Source: Bacillota bacterium
GTDB taxonomy: Bacteria; Bacillota; Clostridia; Oscillospirales; Acutalibacteraceae
Length of the DNA stretch: 64,000 nucleotides
Direction of reading: 5' to 3'
Assembly: GCA_023458755.1 (NCBI GenBank)
Contig: JAEWYE010000064.1
Location: 1 to 64,000 of the forward strand
Shown: in pieces, positions 17,663-26,482 of the stretch
How positions within the stretch are numbered: the first letter of the stretch is position 1
Layout of the letters: each line of letters begins with the position of its first letter
Notes under the pieces: generated by a model
Told to the model about the DNA's origin: nothing
Seen by the model: only the letters and a program-made list of their open reading frames with translations
Database searches by the model: none
Made by a program: the position numbers and the translations under genes

Positions 17663-18889
17663 TTATGCTTTAAAGAATTTTATAATTCTTTCGACAGCCT
17701 TTTCGGTATTTTCTTTTGTATTAAATGATGTTAAGCGGAAATATCCCTCACCGCTGAGACCAAATCCGGAACCGGGGGTTCCAACCACTCCTGTTTTTTC
17801 AAGCAGAAGATCGAAGAATTCCCAAGCTGTAAGTCCATTGGGTGTTTTCATCCAAATATAGGGTGAGTTTACACCGCCATAAACTTCAAATCCGGCATCC
17901 GAAAGCCCGTTTGCAATAATTTTTGCGTTATTTTGATAGTATGCAATATTTTCTCTTACCTCACGCGCGCCTTCTTCGGAATAAACCGCTTCTGCACCGC
18001 GCTGAATAATATAAGATACGCCGTTCATTTTTGTGGACTGGCGTCTGTCCCAAAGTTTATTTAACGAAACACCGTTATAAACGAGTTCCTTCGGAATAAC
18101 GGAAAATGCACATCTGGTTCCGGTAAAACCGGCGGTTTTTGAAAAACTCCGGAATTCGATCGCGCATGTTTTCGCGCCCTCGATTTCAAAAATGCTGTGG
18201 GGCAAATCTTCCGTAATAAAGGATTCATAAGCCGCATCATAAAGAATGATGGACTTGTTTTCATTCGCGTAATCAACCCACTTTTTCAGTTCATCAAAAC
18301 TAATAACAGCGCCGGAAGGATTATTTGGGAAACACAGATAAATAATATCGACATGTTTCGTCGGAATCTGCGGTAAAAAGTTGTTTTCTTTTAAGCAAGG
18401 CATATACACAATTTTGTTCCAGCCCTTGCCTTCTATATACTCGCCTGCTCTGCCTGCCATAACATTTGTATCAACATAAACCGGATATACCGGGTCACAA
18501 ACGGCTACAACATTATCGGTATCAAAAATATCACCGATGCTGCCGGTATCACTCTTCGCGCCGTCACTGATAAAGATTTCATCAATGTCGATCTGGACAC
18601 CGCGCTTTGCGTAATCGCTGTCCGCAATGGCTTGACGTAAAAAGGCGTAACCGCATTCCGGGCCATAACCGCGAAAGGTTTCTGCCTCTCCCATTTCTTT
18701 TGATGCGGAAATCATGCTGTTTACAACCGCTTTCGGGAGCGGACGGGTAACATCGCCGATTCCTAACCGAATAATGGTCGTTTCAGGATGTTGTTTGGAA
18801 AATGCATCGACTTTTTTTGCGATGTCAACAAACAAATAGCTGGGAGGAAGTTTAACAAAGTTTTCGTTTACTTTCAGCAAAGCAGTCAC
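17663..18889 (-). CDS. dapL: LL-diaminopimelate aminotransferase
   Basis: A 408-residue PLP-dependent class I/II aminotransferase that converts tetrahydrodipicolinate directly to LL-diaminopimelate, by-passing succinylated or acetylated intermediates. Recognised by its N-terminus (VNENFVKLPPSYLFVDIAKKVDAF) and by the PLP lysine in EFRSFSKTAGFTGTRC. Adjacent to dapF, which acts next. The product serves both peptidoglycan and lysine synthesis. Length is normal for DapL (about 400-410). It lies 35 bases downstream of dapF. Confidence 0.95.
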   Translation of the reverse strand: MTALLKVNENFVKLPPSYLFVDIAKKVDAFSKQHPETTIIRLGIGDVTRPLPKAVVNSMISASKEMGEAETFRGYGPECGYAFLRQAIADSDYAKRGVQIDIDEIFISDGAKSDTGSIGDIFDTDNVVAVCDPVYPVYVDTNVMAGRAGEYIEGKGWNKIVYMPCLKENNFLPQIPTKHVDIIYLCFPNNPSGAVISFDELKKWVDYANENKSIILYDAAYESFITEDLPHSIFEIEGAKTCAIEFRSFSKTAGFTGTRCAFSVIPKELVYNGVSLNKLWDRRQSTKMNGVSYIIQRGAEAVYSEEGAREVRENIAYYQNNAKIIANGLSDAGFEVYGGVNSPYIWMKTPNGLTAWEFFDLLLEKTGVVGTPGSGFGLSGEGYFRLTSFNTKENTEKAVERIIKFFKA

Positions 18890-18924
18890 ATTCCTTTCAT
18901 TCGTTAATTCAGTAGCTTATTATA

Positions 18925-19758
18925 TCATATATCAATAGTTCCGTCAAAAATGAATTCTGCGGGGCCTTGCATAAATACCTCGCTGCTTTGTGCGTCCCAG
19001 TCGATTTTGAGGTCTCCGCCCCGCAGATGGACAAGCACATTCCGGCCTGTTTTTTTATTCAAAGCGCAGGCAACTACTGTAGCGCATGTGCCCGTACCGC
19101 AGGCCCAGGTTTCACCGGAACCACGTTCCCATACGCGCATTTTTGCCTCGGTTTCACTTATTATTTGTACAAACTCGGTATTTACACGCTCCGGAAACAT
19201 TGGATGGAACTCAAATTTGGGGCCAATTTCCTTTAAATCAATTTCATCCACATCATCCACAAAAATAACGCAATGCGGATTCCCCATAGAAACACAGGTA
19301 ATGCGATATTGCTTACCGTCAACCATTATAGGCTGATCAATTACATGTTCGCCGTTAAAAATCACCGGTATCGTTTTTGCGATTAAATCCGGCTGTCCCA
19401 TATTGACCTTTACACTTTGGACAATACCGTCTTTTATATCCAAATAAAGTGTTTTCACACCGCTTAGTGTATCGACCGTAATGATATCCTTTTTTACAAG
19501 CCCTCGCTCATACACATATTTGCCGACACAGCGTATTCCGTTACCGCACATCATGGCACGCGAGCCGTCCGCGTTATAAATGTCCATTTTACAGTCCGCT
19601 TTATCACTTGGTTCAATCAAAATAATACCGTCTGAACCAACGCCAAAATGAATATCGCTTAGTTTGACGGACAGCTCGGACGGGTTATGAATTGGGTTTT
19701 CAAAACAATTGAAGTAAAGATAATTGTTACCGATACCCTGCATTTTTGTAAATTTCAT
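18925..19758 (-). CDS. dapF: Diaminopimelate epimerase
   Basis: A 277-residue cofactor-independent epimerase that turns LL- into meso-diaminopimelate. Both catalytic cysteines are visible: in MMCGNGIRCVGKY (about residue 72) and in ETWACGTGTCA (about residue 217). The N-terminus KFTKMQGIGNNYLYFNCFE matches the family, with Tyr in place of the usual Asp in the 'GNDY/F' motif. It is followed by dapL, the preceding enzyme of the pathway. Confidence 0.96.
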   Translation of the reverse strand: MKFTKMQGIGNNYLYFNCFENPIHNPSELSVKLSDIHFGVGSDGIILIEPSDKADCKMDIYNADGSRAMMCGNGIRCVGKYVYERGLVKKDIITVDTLSGVKTLYLDIKDGIVQSVKVNMGQPDLIAKTIPVIFNGEHVIDQPIMVDGKQYRITCVSMGNPHCVIFVDDVDEIDLKEIGPKFEFHPMFPERVNTEFVQIISETEAKMRVWERGSGETWACGTGTCATVVACALNKKTGRNVLVHLRGGDLKIDWDAQSSEVFMQGPAEFIFDGTIDI

Positions 19759-19856
19759 GCCTTAACTGTTTCTCCTTTCGCTCCGGATAATCTTGCCCAT
19801 AAATTTCAATTCGTGCCAAACCGCGTTGGTAAGCACAAACTTTTTACTGGTAAGAT

Positions 19857-20399
19857 TTAATACATTTCTAAAATAATCATTGCAGTTTCCACTGCTTTTT
19901 TGCAATTGTCCATGCTCTTTTTTTGTATGAAACGATGGGCCTGCATTTCCGATAAATGATTCCGTTCCATCAGTAAATCTTTTGCCCGTTTAATAATCAC
20001 CTTTTCCTCTGATAGTCCCTCTGCAATTTTTTTCTTTATTCTTGCATCGGTGCGTTCCGCTATGTTTAAAAACATATTCACGGACGTAACCAAATCCAAT
20101 CGATTAAGCGGAACCATCAGACTGGGGGATTCAAGTGAGCGTGTCATATCGGTTTGAAACGACTTTACTAAAAACAAAAAATCATAATTACTTACAACAC
20201 GGGGCAGATTCACCGCCAGCATATCTTTTAGCTGAACATCACAAACCACCACGCCTCCAAGGTAGTGACGGTTCGTCATATCAATAATCTGTGCACCCGT
20301 AGTACAAATTCCATAGACCAGTAATCCGTTTGATTTTAGTACTGCCGCAATCTTTTTTGCTGAATCCGCATTTGAGTTTGCTACTATAATGCTACTCAT
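19857..20399 (-). CDS. Response-regulator-like protein with ANTAR RNA-binding domain
   Basis: A 180-residue protein. Residues 1-115 resemble a receiver domain (SSIIVANSNADSAKKIAAVLKSNG) that lacks the usual acidic pocket, so phosphorylation is doubtful. Residues 120-178 are an ANTAR domain (KIAEGLSEEKVIIKRAKDLLMERNHLSEMQAHRFIQ), which binds paired hexaloop stem-loops in nascent RNA and prevents termination. Homologous regulators lie beside glnA in clostridia and act as nitrogen antiterminators. Here it is 40 bases downstream of glnA, whose leader has a terminator hairpin, so autoregulation of the operon is likely. Confidence 0.87.
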   Translation of the reverse strand: MSSIIVANSNADSAKKIAAVLKSNGLLVYGICTTGAQIIDMTNRHYLGGVVVCDVQLKDMLAVNLPRVVSNYDFLFLVKSFQTDMTRSLESPSLMVPLNRLDLVTSVNMFLNIAERTDARIKKKIAEGLSEEKVIIKRAKDLLMERNHLSEMQAHRFIQKKSMDNCKKAVETAMIILEMY

Positions 20400-20439
20400 T
20401 CAATTTATCACTCCAAAGCTGTAGGAAGCTTGAGCAGAA

Positions 20440-21771
20440 CTAGAATTTATTTAAATATTCATTGATTTCCCATTCAGTAACAGTAGAAATAAAGCTGTTC
20501 CATTCTTTTTCTTTCGCTTCTACATATTTGCCGAAAACATGTTCGCCCAGTACTTCTGTAATAAAGGAATCATTTTTCAGCAACTGGATTGCTTCGGAAA
20601 GATCGCGCGGTAAATTGTCGATACCATATGCTTCCCGCACTTCATTATCCATATCATAAATATTGGCGGAAACCGGATTTGGAGGTGTAAGATTATTTTT
20701 AATGCCGTCAAGTCCGGCAGCTAAAAGCACCGCAAATTCCAGGTAAGGATTGCAGGCGGGATCCGGAGAACGCAGTTCAACACGCGTACCGCTGCCGCGA
20801 GTTGCAGGAACACGGATAAGCGCGCTGCGGTTGCTTGCCGTCCATGCAATATAACAAGGCGCCTCGTAACCGGGAACAAGGCGTTTATAAGAATTGACAA
20901 GCGGATTGGTAATGGCGCACATGCCTTTGATATGTGCCATAATGCCGGCGATAAAGTTATATGCGATGTGACTAAGGCCAGACTCGGAGTTTGGATCATA
21001 AAACGCATTTTCACCGTCTTTGAACAAAGACATATTGGTATGCATACCGGAACCGGATTCTCCAAAAATAGGCTTCGGCATAAAGGAAGCGCAAAGGCCG
21101 TGCGAATTGGAGACGGATTTTACCACCATTTTAAAAGTCATCAGATTATCGGCAGACTGCATTGCCTCACTGTATTTAAAATCAATTTCATGCTGTGCGA
21201 TAGCAACTTCATGGTGGGACGCTTCAATTTCAAAGCCCATTTCTTCGAGATTTAGGCAAATATCTCTGCGCGCTTCTTCACCAAGATCCGATGGGCCAAG
21301 GTCAAAATAGCTTGCTGTGTCGTGGGTAACCGTAGTCGCGTGACCAAACTCATCCGTATTAAACAGGAAAAATTCGCATTCCGGCCCCACATTGAACGTG
21401 TAGCCCATTTCAGCGGCTTCCTTCACGGTCTTTTTCAAAATATAGCGCGGATCGCCTTCAAACGGAGTGCCGTCCGGTTTATAAACATCACAGATCAGTC
21501 TTGCAACACAGCCGTGCTGTGTATGCCACGGAAAAATTACGAACGTATCCAAATCCGGGCGCAGATACATATCGGATTCTTCAATACGGACAAAGCCCTC
21601 AATGGAAGAACCGTCAAACATACATTGGTTATCCAGTGCTTTTTCAATCTGACTTGTAGTAATCGCAACATTTTTCAGCGTTCCGAAAATGTCGGTAAAC
21701 TGCAAACGAATGAATTTTACATTATACTCATCAATCATTTGTATGATATCTGATTTTGTGTACTTGCTCAC
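20440..21771 (-). CDS. glnA: Glutamine synthetase, type I
   Basis: A 443-residue dodecameric enzyme that makes glutamine from glutamate, ammonia and ATP. Signatures include FDGSSIEGFVRIEESDMYLRPD split across the N-terminal region, the metal ligands in EVGPECEFFLF-like NVGPECEFFLF, and the ATP-binding KPIFGESGSGMH. Length fits the GSI-alpha type, which is not adenylylated but feedback inhibited. It is the first gene of the operon, with ANTAR regulator, dapF and dapL downstream. It is divergent from gdhA, with a 411-base shared control region. Confidence 0.97.
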   Translation of the reverse strand: MSKYTKSDIIQMIDEYNVKFIRLQFTDIFGTLKNVAITTSQIEKALDNQCMFDGSSIEGFVRIEESDMYLRPDLDTFVIFPWHTQHGCVARLICDVYKPDGTPFEGDPRYILKKTVKEAAEMGYTFNVGPECEFFLFNTDEFGHATTVTHDTASYFDLGPSDLGEEARRDICLNLEEMGFEIEASHHEVAIAQHEIDFKYSEAMQSADNLMTFKMVVKSVSNSHGLCASFMPKPIFGESGSGMHTNMSLFKDGENAFYDPNSESGLSHIAYNFIAGIMAHIKGMCAITNPLVNSYKRLVPGYEAPCYIAWTASNRSALIRVPATRGSGTRVELRSPDPACNPYLEFAVLLAAGLDGIKNNLTPPNPVSANIYDMDNEVREAYGIDNLPRDLSEAIQLLKNDSFITEVLGEHVFGKYVEAKEKEWNSFISTVTEWEINEYLNKF

Positions 21772-21785
21772 ATGAATACCCCCCT

Positions 21786-21828
21786 AAAAATAAAAATAAC
21801 AAGGCCGCTCTTTTACAGAACCTCCTTG
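21786..21828 (-). terminator. Leader terminator (attenuator) upstream of glnA
   Basis: On the minus strand, arms CAAGGAGGTTCT and AGAGCGGCCTTG form a 12-pair stem with two mismatches, loop GTAAA, followed by TTATTTTTATTTTT. It lies between the glnA promoter and the glnA ribosome binding site (AGGGGGG, 15 bases before the stem tail ends), so it would stop transcription before the gene unless overridden. The ANTAR protein encoded downstream is the obvious candidate antiterminator. Confidence 0.65.
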
Positions 21829-21852
21829 CTTCCTTACTGATTTATTATATAT

Positions 21853-21882
21853 ATTTTATTCTATTTGATGTATGGTTGTCAA
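21853..21882 (-). promoter_or_regulatory. Vegetative promoter of glnA
   Basis: On the minus strand, -35 TTGACA (21877-21882), an 18-base spacer and -10 TAAAAT (21853-21858). It lies about 80 bases upstream of glnA, leaving room for the leader hairpin at 21800-21828. Confidence 0.6.
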
Positions 21883-22075
21883 TTGTTTTTCATTGGAATA
21901 CGACATTTTAGGTGAATGCACAATTATTTATTCTCGCCGTGCAATTTTCTGTAATTTTGCAACATCATTCATCATTTCTTGCAAAATTTACAATTATCTT
22001 TAAAGGAGCGGCATAAATATGAATGAAGTTCTTAAGTAAATTGCGATTAATTGTAAACAGTATTTTTCCATTATA

Positions 22076-22104
22076 TTGTAAATTAATATTAATTATGCTA
22101 ATAT
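22076..22104 (+). promoter_or_regulatory. Extended -10 promoter of gdhA
   Basis: -35 TTGTAA (22076-22081), a 17-base spacer and -10 TAATAT (22099-22104) preceded by TGC, the extended -10 form. Predicted start near 22111, about 70 bases before the gdhA ATG. Confidence 0.6.
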
Positions 22105-22107
22105 TAC

Positions 22108-22157
22108 ATTAGGCAGTTCCATATTATTTAATTTTGAGAAATAATATTCTGCCTAAT
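22108..22157 (+). promoter_or_regulatory. Long hairpin at the start of the gdhA transcript
   Basis: Outer arms ATTAGGCAG and CTGCCTAAT (9 bp) and inner arms ATATTATTT and AAATAATAT (9 bp) are separated by a small asymmetric internal loop, with a 9-base apical loop. It begins at the predicted transcription start and ends 14 bases before the ribosome binding site. It could be an operator at the DNA level or a 5' stabilising structure in the RNA. No T-tract follows, so it is not a terminator. Confidence 0.55.
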
Positions 22158-22182
22158 ACATATTATATAGGAGGATCCCCAA

Positions 22183-23514
22183 ATGTCTTATGTCAGCGAG
22201 CAATTGGAGCGAGTAAAAAGGCTCAATCCAGACCAACCCGAGTTTCTGCAAGCAGTCACAGAAGTTCTGACCACATTGGAGCCCATGATTGAGAAGAACC
22301 CTCAATATCAGAAAGCTGCCATTCTGGAAAGAATAACGGAGCCGGAAAGACAAATCATCTTTCGTGTTCCGTGGGTGGATGACAATGGCAAGGTACAGGT
22401 AAACCGCGGCTTCCGTGTTCAGTTCAACAGCGCGATTGGTCCTTACAAGGGCGGACTGCGTTTGCATCCCTCTGTTAACCTCGGCATCATTAAGTTCCTT
22501 GGTTTTGAGCAAATTTTAAAGAACTCTTTGACCGGACTGCCAATCGGCGGCGGCAAGGGCGGCAGCGACTTTGACCCAAAGGGCAAATCGGACAATGAAA
22601 TTATGGCATTCTGCCAAAGCTTCATGACAGAACTTTACCGTCACATTGGCGCGGATACCGATGTTCCTGCAGGTGATATCGGTGTTGGCGGACGTGAAAT
22701 CGGTTATCTGTTTGGTCAGTACAAACGTATCCGAAATCAATATGAAGGCATTCTTACCGGTAAAGGACTGAATTATGGCGGTTCTTTAGCCCGTACAGAA
22801 GCCACTGGTTTTGGTTTGCTTTACTTTGTGGACGCCATGCTGAAAAAGAACGGCAAGAGTATTGAAGGTAAAACAATTGTTATCTCCGGCGCGGGCAATG
22901 TGGCTATTTATGCAACACAGAAGGCAACTGAGCTGGGCGGCAAGGTAGTTACCATGTCTGATTCTACCGGTTGGGTTTATGATGCCGACGGCATTGATGT
23001 TGCAGCAGTGAAAGAAATTAAAGAAGTCAATCGTGCACGTCTTACCGAATACAAAAAATACCGTCCAAACTCGGTATATCATGAAGGCAAAGGCGTTTGG
23101 AGCGCACCTTGCGACATTGCTCTGCCGTGCGCAACGCAAAACGAACTGCAAAAAGAAGATGCAGAAATGCTTGTGAAAAACGGTGTATTTGCTGTTGCGG
23201 AAGGCGCAAACATGCCTTCGACAATCGATGCTACCAACGTATTTTTGCAGAACAACATTCTTTTTGGACCGGGCAAAGCTTCCAACGCAGGCGGTGTAGC
23301 TACCTCTGCCCTTGAAATGAGCCAGAACAGCATGCGTCTTTCCTGGACATTTGACGAAGTGGATGCAAAACTGAAAGATATTATGGTCAACATCTTTAAC
23401 CAGGCATCCGATGCCGCAGAAAAATACGGTTATCCGCGTAACTATGTAATGGGCGCCAATATCGCCGGTTTCACAAAAGTTGCAGACGCTATGCTCGCAC
23501 AGGGCGTTGTCTGA
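22183..23514 (+). CDS. gdhA: NADP-specific glutamate dehydrogenase
   Basis: A 443-residue hexameric enzyme that makes glutamate from 2-oxoglutarate, ammonia and NADPH. The glutamate-binding region is GPYKGGLRLHPSVN with the catalytic lysine in PIGGGKGGSDFDPKG, and DVPAGDIGVGGREIGYL follows. The Rossmann domain has SGAGNVAIYA. Length and start (SYVSEQLERVKRLNPDQPEF) match the 445-450 residue bacterial NADP type. GGAGG lies upstream of ATG. It is the only plus-strand gene in the nitrogen block and is divergent from glnA. Confidence 0.97.
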   Translation: MSYVSEQLERVKRLNPDQPEFLQAVTEVLTTLEPMIEKNPQYQKAAILERITEPERQIIFRVPWVDDNGKVQVNRGFRVQFNSAIGPYKGGLRLHPSVNLGIIKFLGFEQILKNSLTGLPIGGGKGGSDFDPKGKSDNEIMAFCQSFMTELYRHIGADTDVPAGDIGVGGREIGYLFGQYKRIRNQYEGILTGKGLNYGGSLARTEATGFGLLYFVDAMLKKNGKSIEGKTIVISGAGNVAIYATQKATELGGKVVTMSDSTGWVYDADGIDVAAVKEIKEVNRARLTEYKKYRPNSVYHEGKGVWSAPCDIALPCATQNELQKEDAEMLVKNGVFAVAEGANMPSTIDATNVFLQNNILFGPGKASNAGGVATSALEMSQNSMRLSWTFDEVDAKLKDIMVNIFNQASDAAEKYGYPRNYVMGANIAGFTKVADAMLAQGVV

Positions 23515-23539
23515 TTCAAATTCAATTTCGGATAAGCAA

Positions 23540-23577
23540 AGCCGCAAGTTTGAAGTTCAAGCTTGCGGCTCCTGTTT
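23540..23577 (+). terminator. Terminator after gdhA
   Basis: Arms AGCCGCAAG and CTTGCGGCT flank a 13-base loop and are followed by CCTGTTTTATTT. It sits between the convergent gdhA and rlmH stops. Confidence 0.85.
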
Positions 23578-24059
23578 TATTTGTGATATTTTCCATGGTT
23601 GATAATTTCAAATGCACGGTAAATCTGTTCACAGAGCATCACGCGTGCCAATTGATGCGGAAATGTCATAGGCGACATAGAAATTTTAAACACGCCAGTC
23701 TGTTTTACTTGTTCGGAAAGTCCGAAAGAGCTCCCGATTACAAAATTGATCGTGCTGGTTCCATTGATTGACAGCTTTTCGATTTGTTCCGCTAGTTGCG
23801 GAGAAGAAATTGACTTACCTTCAATACAAAGCGGCAATACAGCCGACCCATTTGAAATTTCCGCCAGAATTTTTTTCCCTTCTGTCTGCAATGCCGCGTC
23901 AATTTGTGACTGCGACGGCTTATCCGGCAAACGGGATTCATTTAACTCCAGTATGGTAAAATGACAAAAAGCACTCAGTCGTTTGCTGTATTCCCGGCAG
24001 GCATCACGCCAATAACTCTCTTTCAGTTTTCCGATACAAATAAGATTTACGGTCAGCAA
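23577..24059 (-). CDS. rlmH: 23S rRNA (pseudouridine1915-N3)-methyltransferase
   Basis: A 160-residue SPOUT methyltransferase that methylates pseudouridine 1915 in helix 69 of 23S rRNA. The start MLTVNLICIGKLKESYW, the knot loop FVIGSSFGLSEQVK and the invariant C-terminus ARVMLCEQIYRAFEIINHGKYHK (given in part) identify it. Length equals the family norm of about 159. It follows the WalJ-like gene by 11 bases, an arrangement common in Firmicutes. Confidence 0.96.
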   Translation of the reverse strand: MLTVNLICIGKLKESYWRDACREYSKRLSAFCHFTILELNESRLPDKPSQSQIDAALQTEGKKILAEISNGSAVLPLCIEGKSISSPQLAEQIEKLSINGTSTINFVIGSSFGLSEQVKQTGVFKISMSPMTFPHQLARVMLCEQIYRAFEIINHGKYHK

Positions 24060-24070
24060 TGTTCATCATC

Positions 24071-24883
24071 CTAAAATAAGATCGTTTTTCCTGCGGTATT
24101 ATCCCGTGGCGCAACGGAGAGTTCAAAATCAATCCCTTGACGAAGTCCTGCCATGGAAAGCGAACACAATGCTGTCTGATAGGCAAGATCCGGCGTATTG
24201 TTTTCACTGCTCAAATGCGCCAGTACAAAACGAGTGGTGCCTGTATCGGCAAGCTGCGGAAGCTCTTTTGCGCACATTTCGTTCGAAAGGTGGCCATGGT
24301 CAGAAAGTATCCTCCGCTTCAGCGGATAAGGGTATCTTCCGTTTTGCAGCATTCCGATATCATGGTTGGATTCGATTACTACCAAATCACTTCCGGTTAT
24401 CATTTCATGGACTTCTGATGATATGTAGCCCAAATCGGTTGAGAACGCGATCGTTCGGTCATCACGGGTATGAATTTTATAGCCGTAACCCTCCGCACAG
24501 TCATGTGAAGTATGGAAAGGCTGAATCCGCATCGACGCACATTCCATACCGGCCTCAAGAATAACGTCAGAGCGAAAATCGGATGTCAGCATACCGGAAT
24601 GATTCAAAGCATCCAAAGTTCCTCGGGAAGAATACACGGGTATATGGTTTTTGGATGCGAACACCCGCAGCCCGCTTACATGGTCGGAGTGCTCATGTGT
24701 TACAAAGATAGCTTTTACCGCGCCGATTTCAATATTACAGTTCACAAGCATATTGGTAATTTGCTTTGCACTGCGGCCGGCGTCAATCAGAACACCCTCA
24801 TTCTGTGAACCTATGTAATAACTGTTTCCGCTGCTGCCGCTGAACAATGGACAAAGGCGTGACATGTACCCAATCTCCTTCAA
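24071..24883 (-). CDS. MBL-fold metallo-hydrolase, WalJ/YycJ type
   Basis: A 270-residue metallo-beta-lactamase-fold protein. The metal motif FVTHEHSDHVSGL (HxHxDH) is near residue 60, and later His and Asp ligands occur in FHTSHD and FSTDLG. The C-terminal FVLAHLSSENNTPDLA is typical of YycJ/WalJ, which in bacilli is linked to the WalRK cell-wall system and to DNA repair as a 5'-3' exonuclease. No WalRK genes are near here. The frame opens at MKEIGYMSRLCPLFSGSSGNSYYIG; the second Met (MSRLCPLFSGS) is the better match to family starts. Confidence 0.9.
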   Translation of the reverse strand: MKEIGYMSRLCPLFSGSSGNSYYIGSQNEGVLIDAGRSAKQITNMLVNCNIEIGAVKAIFVTHEHSDHVSGLRVFASKNHIPVYSSRGTLDALNHSGMLTSDFRSDVILEAGMECASMRIQPFHTSHDCAEGYGYKIHTRDDRTIAFSTDLGYISSEVHEMITGSDLVVIESNHDIGMLQNGRYPYPLKRRILSDHGHLSNEMCAKELPQLADTGTTRFVLAHLSSENNTPDLAYQTALCSLSMAGLRQGIDFELSVAPRDNTAGKTILF

Positions 24884-24919
24884 AAAATAAAAGGGAAAGA
24901 CAACTGCGTCATTCCCTTT
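24884..24919 (-). terminator. Terminator after murA
   Basis: On the minus strand AAAGGGAA and TTCCCTTT arms are followed by TATTTTTTG. It lies between the murA stop and the hydrolase start, so the hydrolase-rlmH pair probably has read-through or its own promoter. Confidence 0.7.
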
Positions 24920-24935
24920 GTCTTATTTATAAAAA

Positions 24936-26237
24936 TTATACGACTCTAGCGGTGGCTGAATCTTCCGCAATATGAATTCGTTTAATATCAGCACCCATAT
25001 TAAGAAGCTTTTGTTCCACATCTTCATACCCGCGCTCAATATGTTGTATATCCTCAACCTGCGTAGTTCCCTGCGCACAAAGTGCCGCAATCAGCATGGC
25101 TGCGCCCGCACGCAAATCAGTAGCTTTTACCGGTGCCGCGGTCAGATGGTCAATTCCCTCAACAACGGCAATTTTTCCATCAACCGAAATTTGGGCACCC
25201 ATACGCTTTAATTCTTCTACATAACGGAAGCGGTTATCCCACACGCTTTCATTAATAATACTTGTTCCTCTTGCAATCGACAAAAGTACCGCAATTTGAG
25301 GCTGCATATCGGTTGGGAATCCCGGATGAGGCATTGTTTTGATATTACATTTCGTCAATGGACCTTCGCGGATGACTCGAATGGAATCATCATATTCCTC
25401 AACGGTTACGCCCATTTCTTCGAGTTTAGCAGAAATGGATTCCAAATGCTTTGGAATGACATTTTTAATCAGAACATTGCCGCTTGTTGCCGCCGCAGCA
25501 ACCATGTAAGTTCCAGCTTCAATTTGATCCGGTATAATGGAATAGGTTGTCCCTTTTAATGACTGAACACCGTGAATTTTAATAACATCGGTGCCTGCCC
25601 CACGAATATCAGCACCCATAGAGTTCAGGAAAAGGGCAAGGTCAACAATATGTGGCTCTTTTGCGGCGTTTTCAATTACCGTCATACCTTCCGCTTTTAC
25701 CGCCGCAAGCATGATATTCATCGTTGCTCCAACCGATACAACATCAAGGTAAATATTATTACCAATCAGCTTTTCGGCAGATACATCAACCATACCGCCA
25801 TCAAGGCTATAAGAAGCTCCTAATGCCGCAAAACCTTTCAAATGCTGGTCAATTGGGCGCACTCCGAAATCACAGCCTCCCGGCATTGTAACCACAGCAT
25901 GAGAAAAACGTCCCAGCAAAGCACCGAGCAAATAATAAGAGCCGCGAATATGACGTGCTAACTCATACGGCGCAACATGCGTATGAATCGATCTTGGATC
26001 AATTTCAATCGTGGATTTGTTGATATTGCGAACTCCGGCACCCATATCATAGAGAATACGGGTAATAGCGGTTACATCTGTAATATTCGGTATATTTTCA
26101 ATGCGGCAAATACCATCCGCAAGAATAGCAGCTGGAATAATAGCGACAGCGGCATTTTTAGCACCACTTATCGTTACTTCGCCGGTAAGCCGATTGCCAC
26201 CGGTTATAACAAATTTATCCAATGCGGCACGCTCCAA
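24936..26237 (-). CDS. murA: UDP-N-acetylglucosamine 1-carboxyvinyltransferase
   Basis: A 433-residue enzyme that transfers enolpyruvate from PEP to UDP-GlcNAc, the first committed step of peptidoglycan synthesis and the fosfomycin target. The active-site loop is MPGGCDFGVRPIDQHLKG with the catalytic cysteine. The N-terminal ITGGNRLTGEVTISGAKNAAVAI is the first EPSP-synthase-like repeat. Clostridia often carry two murA paralogues; whether this is A1 or A2 cannot be decided here. The gene is monocistronic, with a terminator behind and 245 non-coding bases ahead. Confidence 0.96.
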   Translation of the reverse strand: MERAALDKFVITGGNRLTGEVTISGAKNAAVAIIPAAILADGICRIENIPNITDVTAITRILYDMGAGVRNINKSTIEIDPRSIHTHVAPYELARHIRGSYYLLGALLGRFSHAVVTMPGGCDFGVRPIDQHLKGFAALGASYSLDGGMVDVSAEKLIGNNIYLDVVSVGATMNIMLAAVKAEGMTVIENAAKEPHIVDLALFLNSMGADIRGAGTDVIKIHGVQSLKGTTYSIIPDQIEAGTYMVAAAATSGNVLIKNVIPKHLESISAKLEEMGVTVEEYDDSIRVIREGPLTKCNIKTMPHPGFPTDMQPQIAVLLSIARGTSIINESVWDNRFRYVEELKRMGAQISVDGKIAVVEGIDHLTAAPVKATDLRAGAAMLIAALCAQGTTQVEDIQHIERGYEDVEQKLLNMGADIKRIHIAEDSATARVV

Positions 26238-26431
26238 TCATTTAATTAACAATAGTATGAGAACAATTTTCGCAAAATATTTAGAATAATCAAGATTTTA
26301 ATACTGAAATTATTTTTATTTAAATCAAATATAAAATAGTCAAATCAATAATTATTTTGTGTTCTTATTGATAATAATACACTGCATAAGAAAAGTCAAT
26401 ATGCAACAAAAAAATAGGCTTAAATTTGTGT

Positions 26432-26474
26432 AATAAATTAAGAAAGCGTTCTGTAGTAAAAACAGAACGCTTTC
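26432..26474 (-). terminator. Terminator after the M23 endopeptidase gene
   Basis: Arms GAAAGCGTTCTG and CAGAACGCTTTC (12 bp perfect) flank a 9-base loop, followed on the minus strand by TTAATTTATT. The rest of the 245-base gap to murA is AT-rich, with no further structure seen. Confidence 0.85.
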
Positions 26475-26482
26475 TGTCAAAT

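Noticed and set aside
22786..23547. A 253-codon minus-strand open frame opposite gdhA
   Set aside because: Antisense to gdhA with strong Cys/Phe/His bias and no motif. The gdhA frame has all catalytic motifs.
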